Shown here: positions 12,373-26,726 of the stretch, piece after piece
How positions within the stretch are numbered: the stretch's first letter is position 1
How the letters are laid out: every line of letters starts with the position of its first letter
Assembly: GCA_013365325.1 (NCBI GenBank)
Contig: JABVXV010000056.1
Span: 124,001-188,000, forward strand
Direction: 5' to 3'
DNA from: Dipetalonema caudispina
Taxonomy: Eukaryota > Nematoda > Chromadorea > Rhabditida > Onchocercidae
Length of the DNA: 64,000 nucleotides
Program-made: the position numbers and the translations under genes
Notes under the pieces: generated by a model
What the model saw: the letters and a program-made list of their open reading frames with translations, nothing else
Told to the model about the DNA's origin: nothing
Databases searched by the model: none

Positions 12373-15300
12373 CTTCTACACCAGACAAATCCGTCACATC
12401 GATTGATACACTACCGTTTAACTGTCGTGTTGTAGCTCTTAGAGGATACTTTGTTTATTTGGGGACAGGTGAAATTAATCATACCATTTGTGCATGCATC
12501 AATAGCTGCATTCTAACAGTTTTCACATGAAAATATATTTGGAAAGATAAATGAAGCATTTTAACTCCCAGAATAACGGAGGTAAAACAAGAAATGTAGC
12601 AGAAACTGAATATGAGAACTGAAATACTTGAATTATCAACGTGACTATCTTCATCACGTATCGTTCACGTGAAAATCATTCTATATCACAATTTGTACTT
12701 CTGAATTGTATGATGAAAGCCTTTTAATTTGATTAGTCTTACGTAGAATTGGAGTTTGGTAATGAAACATCCAATTCAATATAAGAGAAAATTCGGGAAC
12801 GATAGAGATGATAATCGTTCTTACTTAATAATACATTAAAAAGAAAAGGAAGGTCAAGAATGGTTTAAAATGAAAAAAGCTGAATTATGATAACAATTGC
12901 AGTCAACATGATAATCATGATAAACGGAAGTATTAACGATAATAATAGCGATAAATATAATATCGATGATGCTGATGGTGTAAGAATGATAATGATAATA
13001 ATGAGTATAAGAAGTGATGATATAAGTAATGATTATGACCAACATTCTTATGCAGTAGTCTCGATAATGATAAGTTTGAAGATAACTTTTATGAAGTGAT
13101 GAAACTGATGTAACAGTTATTGAAATATCAATTATAAATACAATGGATGAAAGGGATGGATAATACTTTTCCACTTTTAAGAGGAAAAAAATCAATTAGT
13201 ATCACGAAAATAACAAAACAATGATGCAAATATTTATCGATTTAGGATAAAGTAATAATTGTAAGGTAAACAGTATTACTTTTAATAAATAATAGAATAT
13301 ACTTGGGAATATGCAAATTATAAGTTTCACACAGCATCCCTTTCATTATGGATTTAAAAAATTAAAGATTAAAATTTTTCTTCAATTTATCATCCCAAAT
13401 TGTGTTATCATGTAAGTGGAAGAGTAAATATGAACAGTCCGTTCCCATGAAATAATTGAGTTGAAAAAGTTATTCTTGAAATGGAAAATGCGATCTTTGG
13501 CACATTTTAGCCAAATATTTTATCGCTGTATGATGAATGAATATCCCAAATGGGAAAAATTTTATTCCTTAACCAAAATTAAATTATCAGTCAAATAAGC
13601 TGAGCTGTAAGAAGTGAAACGGAATAAGTGCCTAGTTAAAAAGAATCCAATGCTTTTTTTCAAATTTCTCTTCTTGTTTCTCTATAGACAAGCACAAGCT
13701 CACAGTAAAGCATTATTAATTAATAAATTACTATAGTTTTCGCTTGAATACATTGCTACCATCTACATTGACAAAAAACGGAAATCAAGATGGATAATCT
13801 TGAGGATGATAGGAAAGGCTAGATGATGCTGCTACTTCATCAGGCATCCGTCCAAATCAAATGCTAACAATTTTACTTCTTGAAATTTGAAATTTTCCTA
13901 CTTGACATAATGTGACAATGAAATTGCAGCTACAATATTGTGCAGTTTGCAGTACAATTTCATGGATTCCAAATGCTCAGAAAAATATGTAATCTTTGAA
14001 AATAAATTTATTGATAGCTTTTTCAATCTTTCACTATTGAGAAGAAAATAACTGATGTGATTATTACAATTGAGCAGTGGTAATGATAGTGATAAAAAAG
14101 TGATAATGATAGTTATATATTTGAAATGGCTCAATTCACTGGTATTGTTCTATTGAAAGACATCATAAATGAAGACAAAAAAATATAAAAAAATCATTAA
14201 ACACGAGAATACAAAAATCAAAGTAATTATTAATGACGAGTAATTAATGTATTGGAAAAGGATTGGAATTCTCAAAAGATTCGAACAATTGAATAACTAC
14301 AAAATCAACTTTAATCGAAACATATCACATCAATGTTAAGTTTCAGATGCAGTAAAATTCGGTAATATTAGTTTCAAAATATTTCAAAACAAGCTGCGCA
14401 AACGAAGCTTTTAATTAAAGTGATGATATTGAATATAATCAGAATGGGACATGAATAAGACATGATGATGTGATAAGTGAGATTATAAAGCATTACTACT
14501 ATGAAAGAAGTAATGTTTAAAAGGAAACAGTTGGCAATAAGAGAGATAGGGATATCATTATAGGAGAGGATAGCATTAACTTCTCAGATGATATTTGATC
14601 TTTTCAAATTTTAAACTTCCCAAGTAACATATGAGAAAATTGATATACAAAATACAAGTGAGCAAAACTCCCTCATTTTATGTCAAGAATTGAATAATTA
14701 CAGAAATAATAGAAATATTGATAAATGGATATTCACAGTAACGACAGTAATTAATGGGAGGAATTTACCTAACTAATATCTCCGCCATCTACTTTTATTT
14801 ATACTTATAGTCAAGCTATGAACAATGAATTTATGAAATTATGTTATATTTAAATGAATACTAATTAATTCATATCATCTTAAAACTGCTAAAACAGTGA
14901 GTAGTATCTCCAGGTTAATGCTAATGTAGTCTTCTATTAGAGTCTGATCTAAAAAAGACATCTGATCTTCTACAGTGCTGAATGAATTGCAATTGAAACA
15001 TTACGTTATAAAAAAGAGTAAGTGATAAATGATTACTGATAATAAGTATAGTTAAACAGTAACTTTTCTACTGTAGAAAAGTCTTAAAGTTAAGTTTTAA
15101 ATGGTAAAGTTCTAATGTCCTTTTCAATATCTATTTCTATTTCCGTTTATAGCTAACGGAATGTTTGTGTTTTTTTTTTTTTTTTTCTTCAGATAACTAT
15201 TGGAAACGATCGCTACTTGTTTATTGAAGAGATAAATGATTCATTCACCATTTCATCCAATATTTTTTGATCATTTTATTAGATGGATAAAACTGCTGCA

Positions 15301-18300
15301 GTTGATTTAAAATATTAATGTAAAAGAAAATTTGAAAGAATGCATCTCAGTTGAAAGTTAAACTTTCCACTGTTCGAATATGATAGCTTTAATATCATAT
15401 GTTATATTCTGTGAACAAAAATAAAATCAATTTAAAATAATTTTGATCAAATAATTGATAATGAGGCCAATTATAGATCTTAGAGAAAGAGAAATTCCTC
15501 GAAATATTGTCGAAATTCAAATTGGTAAATTTAAATAAATGATTAGATTTAAACGAATAACAGCTTATGGCCTATTTCTCAATGGTTTTATCAATAAAAA
15601 CACAAAGAAAAAGACAAAATAATATCAATTTTTTTGCATTTTTATTCCAATAATAGTTTTTATTGGTTAGAAAATCATGGATGAATAAGCCAAAAGTAAT
15701 AAGTTAATTTCAACAATTTAAATTAAGTATTCTTTTGTGAAATCTTTCTCACTGTAAACTCATCATTTTTATTACACTGAAATTGCTTTGTGTTCATAAA
15801 ATGCTTGGACTTAAATGACTAATTGATTTATTTTTTTACAAAAAATTTGTCTAAATTTTATTTACATGGCCATATAAAAATCATGGACATCATACTAAGA
15901 GAGGGAGAGAGAGAGAGAAAGAAAGGGAGAGAGAGAGAGGGAAAGAGATGAATCTTTCACCATTATTTCATAGATGAATGAAATGGATAATGGATAAAAA
16001 GATTCAGATGAACAGAAGTTTCGAAATAAATATTTCGAAAGGAAGTGAGGAAGTAAGCAATGAATTTTCTTGCTGTGAACTTTTTTTCAATCAATTAAAG
16101 ATTGAAACTTGAAAAAGATTACTTTATCTTCACCTTGTCCCTCTCTCTCTCTTTCAGTGTGTATCTCAACTCTATCGAATTGATATGCTCTAATATCAAA
16201 GATTCAAATCTAAGCTTAAAATTTCGTTCTATAAATTTTCCCTAATTTCATTACAGCTCTCCAATATCTTCCATTACTCCAACTTCTCATGATCGAAATT
16301 TGGCATATCTAAAGTAGGTTTGAGTAATATTAAAATGATAAGTTTGCGCTAGTTCCTTTCTAATTTACTTCTTTCTTCTTCCCTAATTTCCTTATTTAAA
16401 AGTTCATTTGATTGAAAAAGAAAAAAGCGAAGAATATTAAATTCCAAAATAAATTATGTTTTTCAAAATATGGCAGTAAAAGAAAAATGGTCTGCGACAA
16501 TTTTATATATAACTTAGGCTGTCCTTAGGAATTTTTCTTTTCATTCTTTTTTTTTAATTTTTATTTTACTTCTTAATATATTCGTTGCGGATAATTAAGG
16601 CTCGCATATGTTTGAAGCAATGAAAAATCATAAGTGAAGTGAAGTATTTGTAATAAAAAATAACTATAAAACAAATAAATTTATCACATCTGATTTGAAA
16701 CTTTGCTATAATTGACCTTTATTAATTTGAAATGACTTCAAGAAAATAAAAAGAAAAGAGAATTCCTCACATTTTGAAATTATTCGAAAATTTATGCCAA
16801 TAAGTTCAAAATGAAATCGATTTTTGAGATGTTTCAAAGTCTAAAAGATTTTTTGCAAAGTTTTCCTTGAACTTACTTCAAGCTAACAAAGATTAGTTAG
16901 TTAGCTATGATAATATTAGTTCATTTACCTAAATTTATATCAGCAAAAGGCCTCGTGGAAAATTTTATATCATTATGAAATCATTTTCATATTTTGATCT
17001 TATTTAAAGGTTATTGCAAAAAATTGTGCGTAAACCTCAGATAAGAACGATGGATAAAATATACACATTGAAATCTATTCCATTGAACTCTACCACAGAC
17101 TCTTTTAACTGTGATATTATTTCAGTCCAGTGATTATTTCATTACTAATTATCCCAATGTTTACATATTTTCATCCCTTCATTACCCATCGTTATCAAAA
17201 AAAAAATTTCCTACATTCATTTCCTGTTTACAATTCTTCGAGGGTTTTTTTTTTTCATGAAAAATAAAAGAAAAAAAAACTATTCATTTGAATAAAAAAA
17301 AAAAAAATATTTCAAAGAAATGAAATTATTCCGAAAATGTGATAAGGTAGACATGCAACATCGCATGTATAACTTACTATTTTCCCTTTTCCAATTGCTA
17401 AATTGAAAATTACACAAGGAAATCCGATAATTATTAAATGTTCGAACGTAAATTTAAATTCGAATTGATTTTCTGAATTTAATTCAGCTAAACCTAATCT
17501 ATCATTGTTCAACAACAAATTTTTCTACAAATATATTCTGAAAACGTTAATGAATGATTTACGATTCAGAACTATTTTTTTTTTTGTATTTAAATGAAAA
17601 TCTGAAATTCTTTTAACTTTTTCGCTTAATTTCAGTCTTATGTTAAAGAATTTTTTTTCGGCTTATAAATTGTCCAAAAATGAAATCTTCAAAGTAGAAT
17701 AGAGTCTTGGAATAAAAAAAGTATTAGAATCAAACTTGTAAACAATTTTGGAATTCCTCTTGGCAATATTGTTTAAAAGTTTTAAGTGAAAAACAAACAA
17801 AAGGACGGGCCTTACAATCCTTTGGTAATTTTTATTCTTCTTGTCTTCACGATAAGAAAATTTTCCATTATGGCTCAAATTTAATAAATAATAAAAAGGA
17901 CACCAAATGTTTTTACAATTTTTGATTTTCATTTATTGGTAAACGTAATTATTTGATACCTCCATGGAAATTGTCTGCTCCAATATGATGAAAAGAAATG
18001 GCTTTTTCATTTAGACTATTTTTAAGCATACAATACGTGAGGTCAAAGATCAGACAACATATAAATTTTAAGTTTAAATTGAATTAATCAAAATATAATT
18101 CACATAATCATAGCTCAGCTTTCGCCTTAATCTTCCAAAATTTTATATATCTTATTCTATCGGTCATTAGTTTTTTAAATATTCGAAAACATTACCTTTA
18201 ACCTCGTATAGTATCAAATCAAACGTGTTGTTTTCCCTATGAATAACAATTCCCTGCTTATTTATTTAACATTTTATAATTTTCGTTGCAAATAAATGAA

Positions 18301-19452
18301 TGAATTTTGCGTTATCCGATCTATGATCTAATAAAATCAGAACAATTTGACCACAACAAATTTAAATGACCATTCTTTTTTCCTTGAAAATGGATGACAT
18401 GCATGCTTGCAGACTACTTTTTCTATTTTTTCCTAGCAAACATTTTCTTTTAATTAATGACAATCAATCGACAAATTGTACTGACTGTTCGGTTACATTC
18501 AACAAATAAGAGTTGATGAAATTAAAAAAGTCATAAACTTGATTGAGAAATTTTGGACTTGTGAGTTTTTTGAGAAATTTTATGCAATGATCTCTAACTT
18601 CCATAAATTCGAAATTGGCAAATATAATTAGTTTTCAAAAAATTAACTTTCAACATCTTAGATGTGTTATTTATCTGAAAAGCTAATGAATTATATTTTC
18701 TTCACAAATAGCCAACAACATTTTTACATGAATCTTCTCACAGTCCTAAAAAGTGGCGAAAAAAATCAATGCATTTTTTTAATTGCCAAAATTTTTAGTT
18801 TAATAATTTTCAAAAATATGAAGAACTTTTTTGCTTGCTCCTCAACTCTTATAACAAAAATATTTCTATAAATTTTTAGGAAAAAAAGTAAAAAACAATT
18901 TGGTAATTCAAAAGGTACTGCAAAGAAAATTTTTTAATGATCAAATAAGAGGTCAAGTTCAAAGTAGAGTTTTAGAGAAAATGAATATCACTGGAACTGC
19001 AAAAACCAACACTGCGTAAATATCACAAAAATTTAGAATTTTTGAATTATTTTACCATTTCTTATTTCATCTCTAAAAATTTTCAGCAATCCTTTGATTC
19101 TTTTGTTTATTAAATCATTGTTGTTAAATTCTATTTATTTGTAATTATCTCAAAACTAAGCAAATTTGGAAGATTGCAAGAGGTTGAAAATTTTAAATCA
19201 ATGTAAATAACTGAAACAAAGAAGCAAAATTAAAACAATGATAAACTGGATTAAAACAATGAGAATGATTTCATCTATTGTTTGATATTTGTTTGCAACA
19301 TATTGTCAACCCAAATATTCTCATAGCTAAAAAAATTGTTCTCAGATGATATGAAGCAAGCAAAAATTACCTTTCTCTGTTCACAATACTTGAAATATTT
19401 ATCACGGTCAGATATTTTGATTTAAATTTTTGAATTTATGAAGATTAAATTT

Positions 19453-19485
<33 letters not shown>

Positions 19486-22400
19486 GATTAACCATATGTT
19501 GTGTCCATTCGACTAGCGATGGTCTTCGATTTCGGACCCGTCCAATACTACTCATATTAAGCCAGTCGTATGGATTTGTTACAAATACCGTATTAATATC
19601 ACCAATTTCAGTACCACCAATATCAATAATTAATTTCTGCTGCAACGGTTGATTTGAACAAGGCAGTAATGAGCCGTAATGAATCGGTAATGTTTTTCTA
19701 ACAAATAAATGATTGTTGAATATTTCAGACGTTGTTAACACCGACGTAGACTGAACACTGAAAAAAGAGAAAAATTAAACTTTCATTTTACAAAATTCAT
19801 TCTTTTTAGAAAAGTTACGATTAAGCTGTTAGATGATTTTGGGAAGTTTTATAAAAATATTATAAATAACAAGGCCCATAGCATATAGCTCATGGTTTTC
19901 ATTTTACATAAACACTTTTCCTACTTTTTTATTTCATTAATTACCACTTCCTCTCTTCTATCCTACTCAATTATGGGAGAAACAGAGAAATCCGAGTAAC
20001 AAGGAGAACTGATTTTTATATATAATAAATGCAATGCATATAATAGCTAATAATATCTGCAGTAATTTCGATGAGAATAATAGCACTAATTATTTTTGAT
20101 TGCATTCGAGAATGAAAATTACAAGTACTTATTTCCAGTAGTTTCAGTTTTGAAGTACTTTGTTGAAACTAGTAAAGATTAGAATTCAATTATGTAAATT
20201 AATGCATGCACCATTTCTAAAGATATATTCAGTTAACAAATTACTGAATCTTTAAATTATGAATTTCCATTTAATTATTGACAAAAGACAGAAATTCTGA
20301 AAAATTCGAATTTTTTAAAATGAAACTAAAGGAATTAAAGAAATTTCCTTTAGTTTTATTTACCTTTAATTCCTTCAGTTTGGTTGGCAATGAAAGGAGA
20401 ATTCAAAAAGTGAAATCAGATTTGTTATATTGCAAGAAAAAGTGAGCAACTAATTCCACAAAATGAATTAATATGCACAAATTAATCGACAATTTTTAAT
20501 CTAATTATCAGTACGACATCAAATAATATTTATATGAAGCAGCAATTAAGATACATCAACAACAAGGAAAGATGTAAAGGATCATTCGTAGTAAGAATTA
20601 ACCTACATATTAATTTGTATTAAATGTAATAATCGTAAATTTTAATCCTAAATATGTGAAGAAAAAGAACCAGTTTCTAGTTTCCATTCCTTTAAAAAAA
20701 GCTTATTTCATATCCTATCATAGTAACTAACGAAACAACAAATTTCCTTTAAATTTTTTTTCCTAAAAAAGTAAGATCGTAGAAATCACAACCAATAAGT
20801 AGAATTTAAACAAAACCCATCAATTTAACTAACTTTTGTAAAACCTATTCTAAATATTAGCACAATGATACATGACAATTCTATTCTTATTATCTTCAAC
20901 AAATCAAATTTATTACATGTTTTTTATTCAATCTAATAAATAAATAAAAAATCCAACTATACAAAAAAAATTAAGTACTGCCGAAAACTTCACCGAAATT
21001 TTCATCAATTACCATAGAATAATTTCATCCAGGAATTTCATGAAGGATTTTTCTTAAAATAAGTACATCCAAAAAGTATTTTTAGAACTCTTTTAAAAAC
21101 AATTAACAACACTACTCTTCAATAATAAACTGTATATTACGCAGCAGAATATTTTCCATACCGCGATATTTTACTACTATTACCACTATCAACTAATCAT
21201 TACTAAAATAGTTTTTCTTTCAATCATTATATGAACCTTATCACAAGTGCTGATTTTTGTTGTAAGGAGGGAAAAATGAAAGGGAAAGTGAGCAAACATG
21301 GATTTAAAAAAAAATAAAAGAATCAAAAAATGGAAATAACAAAAAAGGTGAATTAGAATTAAAATCTAAAACATCACTGCGACATTTTCGCCTTCTCCAT
21401 CAGTAATAATCATCATTAGTATTACTATCAGCTTTCAGGATATTATCGCTTCTCTTTAACACATACTAATTTGATTTGAAATTGCCGTCGCGGAGAAAAC
21501 CCCCAATTTATTGGCTCAATGATATCATTTCATTGTCTAATTTATATGCACAAATAATTTTGATCGAAAAAGAATACTTTTATAAATTTTCAAAATAAAA
21601 AATATACCGTACCATGAATGTATTTCAAGTAGAATGCACATAAGAGGACCCAGAAATGTGGAATTTTCAACTTTAACATATTTGTTATGCTTGAAGCATA
21701 AATCTAATTATAATTTCAAATTGATGATCCATTTTTTGAAGTTAAAATCACCGATGAATCATTAAATATTATTTACTTCTCCAATCATCAAAAATTTCTA
21801 AATTTGACCACTAAAATAATCTCACTGAATTGGGTTGAGTCGAATCTAAAATGTCTAAAATTTCCAATTTTTAACTAATCGTCCATGAATAAGCTTGGCT
21901 CATTTACCATACATTTGGAATATTCATCACCGTCTCATAAAAATACAAACGCAAAAAACTAAAGAGGCACACTTAGCTAAGCTTTTTCATAGCAAGAAAA
22001 AAAAAAAAGAGAATATTTTGAAGTCTTATTTGTTAGTTTGTTCGATATCACTGTATACAATCCCCTATCATTAAACATCACCAAAATTCACAAATATATA
22101 TTATATTTGTGAATTTTGTACATTTCAGAAATGATTCTGATAAAAGTGAGAATGATAATTTTATGACAGCTATTATGGCTTTTGTCCTGTTTAGCGTGAA
22201 GTTTCATCAGCAATCATGGAAAGCTATCGATCATACATTAATTCTTAGCCTTATGAAATTTCATTAACATACTACAGTCTACGTCTTATTATATGATTTT
22301 CATTTGAAGGCAATATTATACTTATCAAATTTCTGAGATTTCAATCACAAACATTCAATTAAACTTTTTGCTCTTCATCATTTTCTTCTGATTCTATTTC

Positions 22401-25400
22401 TTGAATTAAATTTAAACAAATTGCACAGAACAACTGTTAGATTAAAGGGCGAAAAAAAAAAATTCAATTAGGCGGTATGGAATTTAATTTAGTAAGATAC
22501 CATTGACAATCAGTTTGAAATATATAATGTTACCTTCTCAACGTTTTAATTCTCGAAGAAAATGGAAACGAACAGTATTATGTGACGAAAACTGTAAGGA
22601 ATGATGTATTTTATAACTAAAAATTGAAATGAAACAGAAGCACAAAGCTGAAAAGAAATTTTTCGATGGCATTCATTGGAGAGAGAGAGAGAGAGAGAGA
22701 GAAATTTATGTATGAAAGTAAGAGATGAAAATAATTTCAAACGATGAATGAAAAGAAAATAGATGATGAGAGGACAAAAATGCTTTTTCAAAATGAGTAA
22801 ATTTTATGTCAGCAGAAAAGCATATGCCTTTTTTAAAAAAAAAAAAAAAAAAATTTTAACGATGCAATGAAAAATGTATGTCTTAAAATAAAGAGGAAAA
22901 AAAATATGAAAACAAAAACGACTTTTCTTTTCTTTCACTTTTACAAAAAAAAAAAAAAGAAAATCATAAGAGTGGCAATGATAATAACTATATTAATGAT
23001 ATTTGTCTAAATAAGACATTCCTTTTCACTTTGTTTACAAATGTTTTTCAAATTTTTAGGGAAAAAACGAGAGAGAGAGAGAGGGAGAGAGAGAGAAAGA
23101 AGGAAAAAAAAAGGAAGCCCAAGATTTTAATAAATTCCAAAAAAAAAAAAGAAAAAAATCAAAGTTATTGTTGGCAGAGATTTGTATTGATGATACAGAA
23201 AGTCAACTAGGAAATTATAAGTTAAAAATTGATTTAATGGAAATTTTCCGTTCTGGAATTTCTTAAACTATTATACTTATTTAAATAGAAAAGAAAAAAG
23301 GAAAGAAAACAATACCCGAACAATCGGAATTGATGACAGCAATATTGTTGAGGTATTGGAACTTCCTGTACAATTTGCCAAACGACTGCAATAATTTCAT
23401 ATTTTCTTCTTGTCTTCTGAATTTTTCAGAATAAATAAAATTCAAAAGTTGAAAATTTGTAATGTTAAAGGTTTAAAGAGATAAGCTATAATGATAAAAT
23501 TATTAGGACAGAAAGTATTGCTCTTAGATTGCTTTCTATCTCAAATGAAAGTAAAAGAAAAATTTTTGAGATTTTCAACAAAAGGTCTATAAAATCTATT
23601 TGCAGCCAAAGTTATCCTAAAATCTGAGAGCCTATAAGATAGCAATAAGGTTATTTATTAAAGATTCAAAAAATGAATAAATCACCAATTGGCTGATAAA
23701 TATCTGACAACTTCATAATGTCTCAACCAAATCTTTCCACGGACTGATTCGCTAATGAAATTGTCACAATGATTTTACAACAAATCATCAAATTTTTCGG
23801 TGAGTAACAAAAACTATTGTTGTACAAATATTTTGTGGTTTTACTATGATGTTTGTTTAAACCAATCCTGATCTGTGGTAACCGTAATGGTAGTAATAAT
23901 CATAAAGAATAAAATATAAAATAGTAATAGTTGTGGTATTAGTGGTAGGTAGTAATAGTAGTATTGTGATTGTTCGGGTTTTTTCTTCTTTTACTTTTAC
24001 TTGACAAGAAAGAACGAAATAATAAAAAAAGTAAAAGGCTAGCAATCCTCTGACTAAATGAGTAAATAAATAAGTAATATCAATAAGGGAATACAAAAGT
24101 TTACATAGTAGACTGAAAATTTGAAAAAATGAGGCCGGTTTTTTTTTTTTACTTTTTTTTTTTTTTTTTTTTGTCTGAACAATAAGTTATTTGAAAAAGG
24201 AAGAAGAAAAAAAGAATTACCTCTTGAAAAACCGCAATCAACTCTTACCTCATTTGAAAATATGATATTTACTTTATGTACCTTTTTTTTGTATCTTCTC
24301 ATTTCTTACATTTTTTTTTTTTTTTTTTTTTTTTACTTTAATATTTGACGTGAATGAACTCAATAAAATAGTAGCTCATTTTGAATTAATTTGTGTGTGA
24401 AAATAAAATCCTAAATTTAATTTCGATACAAAGTTGTAGTTTTTGGTATCATATTTTATTTTGTCAAAAATGAAGATGAATATTTGAAAGAAGCATCCAA
24501 AAAATATTTTGTGTAAAAATTAAACTCGAAATTTTTATAGACAAGATGAATTAATTTATGTTTAGGATTAAAATTTTGAACTCAAATTTAATTGGATAAC
24601 TACATAATTTATTAATCAGTTACTGTAGAGGAAAGATGAAAAAGTGAGCAAAGGAAAGGAACTGTGATATTTGCTACAAGGAATACCTTCGTTAACTGTA
24701 ACAAGCATCCTTTTCAATACATTGATCAAATTAACGGAGCTTTCCGATCAGAAATGTACATCGATCATCATTAACTAATATCATAGAAAATGGGTTGACA
24801 CAGACAGATAAACTTCAATTTAACTATTTAACAAACCGTTTAACACATTTTAGGGTTTCGTTTCATTTGTTCGTATATAACAACACCATAATTTGGGAAT
24901 TTTCATATTGGTTATTATTCTACACCTGAAGATATAAGTCAAAACGACACCTTGAAATATATTAAACGATTGCAAGAAAAAAAAGAAAAAAAAAACTGAA
25001 CGATGAAAATTCATTTGCCGTTGTTCATCATATCATACTGAGATCATTCAAAAATTAATTGGAAAAATTTTGTTCACTTTTTTCTTTTTTAGAATAAATC
25101 ATAGAAAAGAAGCAAATAAAGAGTTAAGTAATTAAGCATACAAATGGATCCGTCATCAGATCCTTAACTGTATGCGATGATATATTTTTCAAGTGATGAC
25201 GTAAGAGCATTCGGAATATGAGCACCATATATGAACATTTAAAGGAAGAATGATGATTTCAGGTACGCTTGTATGGAACTCGTCATTTTACAAGATCTTC
25301 TTCAAACTTGCTTCCTAACCTTTGAACTATATGGAAAATATCCGATTGTGTGTAACAAAGTGATGCCGTTGATATTAGAAGTAAATTTATAATATTGAAA

Positions 25401-25491
25401 AAAGAAAAATGATGAATTTCTTACATGATAGCTAGTTTGAACTGTTCCGAATGAAGCAAATAATGGAACTTCGAAATAACCTTTTGACAAT
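11316..25491 (-). CDS. Tudor-domain-like protein (5' end not resolved)
   Basis: Exons complement(25425-25491, 23316-23416, 21613-21703, 19493-19757, 17378-17524, about 16570-16607, 11316-11505) with stop TAA at 11316. All junctions agree in phase except the acceptor of the 16.6 kb exon. The last part reads like a Tudor domain: VFVTNPYDW, then LVEWTQHM, IGFPCVIF, MRALIIRNEYIK and LIYGIEMSLKSL, matching the family order V-x-NP-x-F/W ... M ... G-x-C-x-A ... RA-x-V ... DYG-x-E. The usual DYG is IYG here. The N-terminal half (FGKLYRKFQYLNN, FLGPLMCILLEIH) is unrecognised. Tudor proteins bind methylated arginines and work in germ granules and small-RNA pathways; that role is inference. The exon chain is better supported than the domain name. 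The first exon is still missing; candidates are listed separately. Confidence 0.5.
19454..19484. repeat. 31-base poly(A) tract
   Basis: It lies directly beside the donor end of the Tudor-like exon 19493-19757, inside the following intron. Confidence 0.9.
20323..20375. repeat. nested inverted repeats
   Basis: AAACTAAAGGAA (20323-20334) pairs with 20345-20356, and the overlapping AAAGGAATTAAAG (20328-20340) can instead pair with 20364-20375. Two alternative hairpins therefore share one arm. Confidence 0.7.
22082..22118. repeat. 17-base inverted repeat with 3-base loop
   Basis: The arms 22082-22098 (CAAAATTCACAAATATA) and 22102-22118 are exact reverse complements. They lie in an intron of the Tudor-like gene. 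Confidence 0.85.
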
Positions 25492-25812
25492 CTGTAAGGA
25501 ATCAAATTTCCACGAAAAATATTCAAGCAAATTGTTATCCTTTCAATAGACAACAAAGATGAGAACACGGAACTTAAACAAATGAAATAAACGCTATCCG
25601 TATAGAGAAAAATAAATAACAAAGGCGCTAATTCTTCTTTTTTTGAATCGAATTTTTGATCGTAGTTAAAGAAAAATGTATTTTAAAATTTACAAATGTT
25701 GAATTTTTCAAATGAAATAGTGCTATAGTCAAGTTAATACTCAAATATAAGTTTGAAACGCTGTGAAATTGAATATCTAACAAATACTCAAAAATTAAGT
25801 CGATTCTTACAC

Positions 25813-25862
25813 CACATATTTTCCAGATTTTCAGAACAGGTTTAAAGAGGTTCAAGTATGAG
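25813..25862 (-). CDS. candidate upstream exon of the Tudor-like gene
   Basis: A 50-base piece (one base, 16 codons, one base) reads SYLNLFKPVLKIWKIC. It is bounded by TTTTTGAG and a G|GTGTAAG donor and fits the phase of the exon at 25425-25491. A better-looking donor (GTAAGA, two bases further on) would break that phase, so the boundary is doubtful. Confidence 0.25.
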
Positions 25863-26639
25863 CTCAAAAATTAGAGAAGATGGAAGGCTTGGATAAGAAG
25901 CATAAAGGTTAAAAAAAAAAAAAAAAAATGTATCACCGTCAAACGAATACGAAGATGGTTAGGTCTATCAAGATTGATTTAAGATTATTTCGGCGATAAT
26001 CTTCATTTCAAGGTATAAAAAATGAAATATAAGATGATAAGTGTTGTGGTGAAATTTTGTCACTTAGTTGTAAGATTAATTAGACGAAGTTGTGGTACTT
26101 AATCTGAAATAAACTGTATTTAAAAGAATTCTAAGCTTGTTTTGTACCATTTAACCAATTTTGTTTACGACAACTGTCTGGTCATTTAGTTTAGCGCATT
26201 TGTCAGTGTAATGCAACCAAACCGTTCTTCGAGTGCCAGTTGCCAAAATGATTTTGTTTAACAATCATTGTATAATCGTGTAAAATTTCAAATAAATTGT
26301 TTTAATTGTAGAATGATAGTTATAATTGTGTTATTTAGTAATCAAAATGAAGTAACTAATCCATTATTTAATATATTATTCCTCATAATTATACAAAAAT
26401 AAGTAATATTCCACAATATATTATTTAAAATTCCCTACTCATAGAAATATGACGTAACAGAACTGGAAATTGAAACAAAGGTAACGAAATGATCCGATGA
26501 TTTGATGAGTGTATGAGAAATGTGCACGCCTACCTACCAATCAACCCAATCTCGATCATTTTTAAATTCCCTCACAGAAATACAATTCGAACTTCACTGA
26601 TTCTATTAACTCTCCCTATTCATGCCAATGCATCGAAAC

Positions 26640-26726
26640 CTTTTGACATGAATCCTTCTCTCTCAACTGACGTATGAATTTCCAAAATCCATTAACCATC
26701 TTCAATTTCCTCACTGTCTTATTCAT
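26640..26726 (-). CDS. candidate first coding exon (Tudor-like gene or a separate gene)
   Basis: ATG at 26726 sits two bases after a TTAGACAG acceptor, a typical nematode trans-splice or 5' UTR site. It opens 29 codons of basic, non-repetitive protein (start MNKTVRKLKMVNGFWK). The exon ends phase 0 before GTTTCG, and read-through would stop seven codons later. No downstream exon starting in phase 0 was found to link it firmly to the exons at 25.4-25.9 kb, so its membership of the Tudor-like gene is a guess from position and strand. Confidence 0.3.

Noticed and set aside
25262..25372. Plus-strand exon-like stretch after TTTCAG (YACMELVILQDLLQ...)
   Set aside because: It has no partners on the plus strand and overlaps minus-strand Tudor-like intron sequence.
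25302..25622. 106-codon minus-strand frame resembling a chemoreceptor (hydrophobic, SIERI motif)
   Set aside because: A different frame of the same segment (25425-25491) has a proper TTACAG acceptor and fits the Tudor-like exon chain in phase. The longer frame is probably chance in T-rich sequence.
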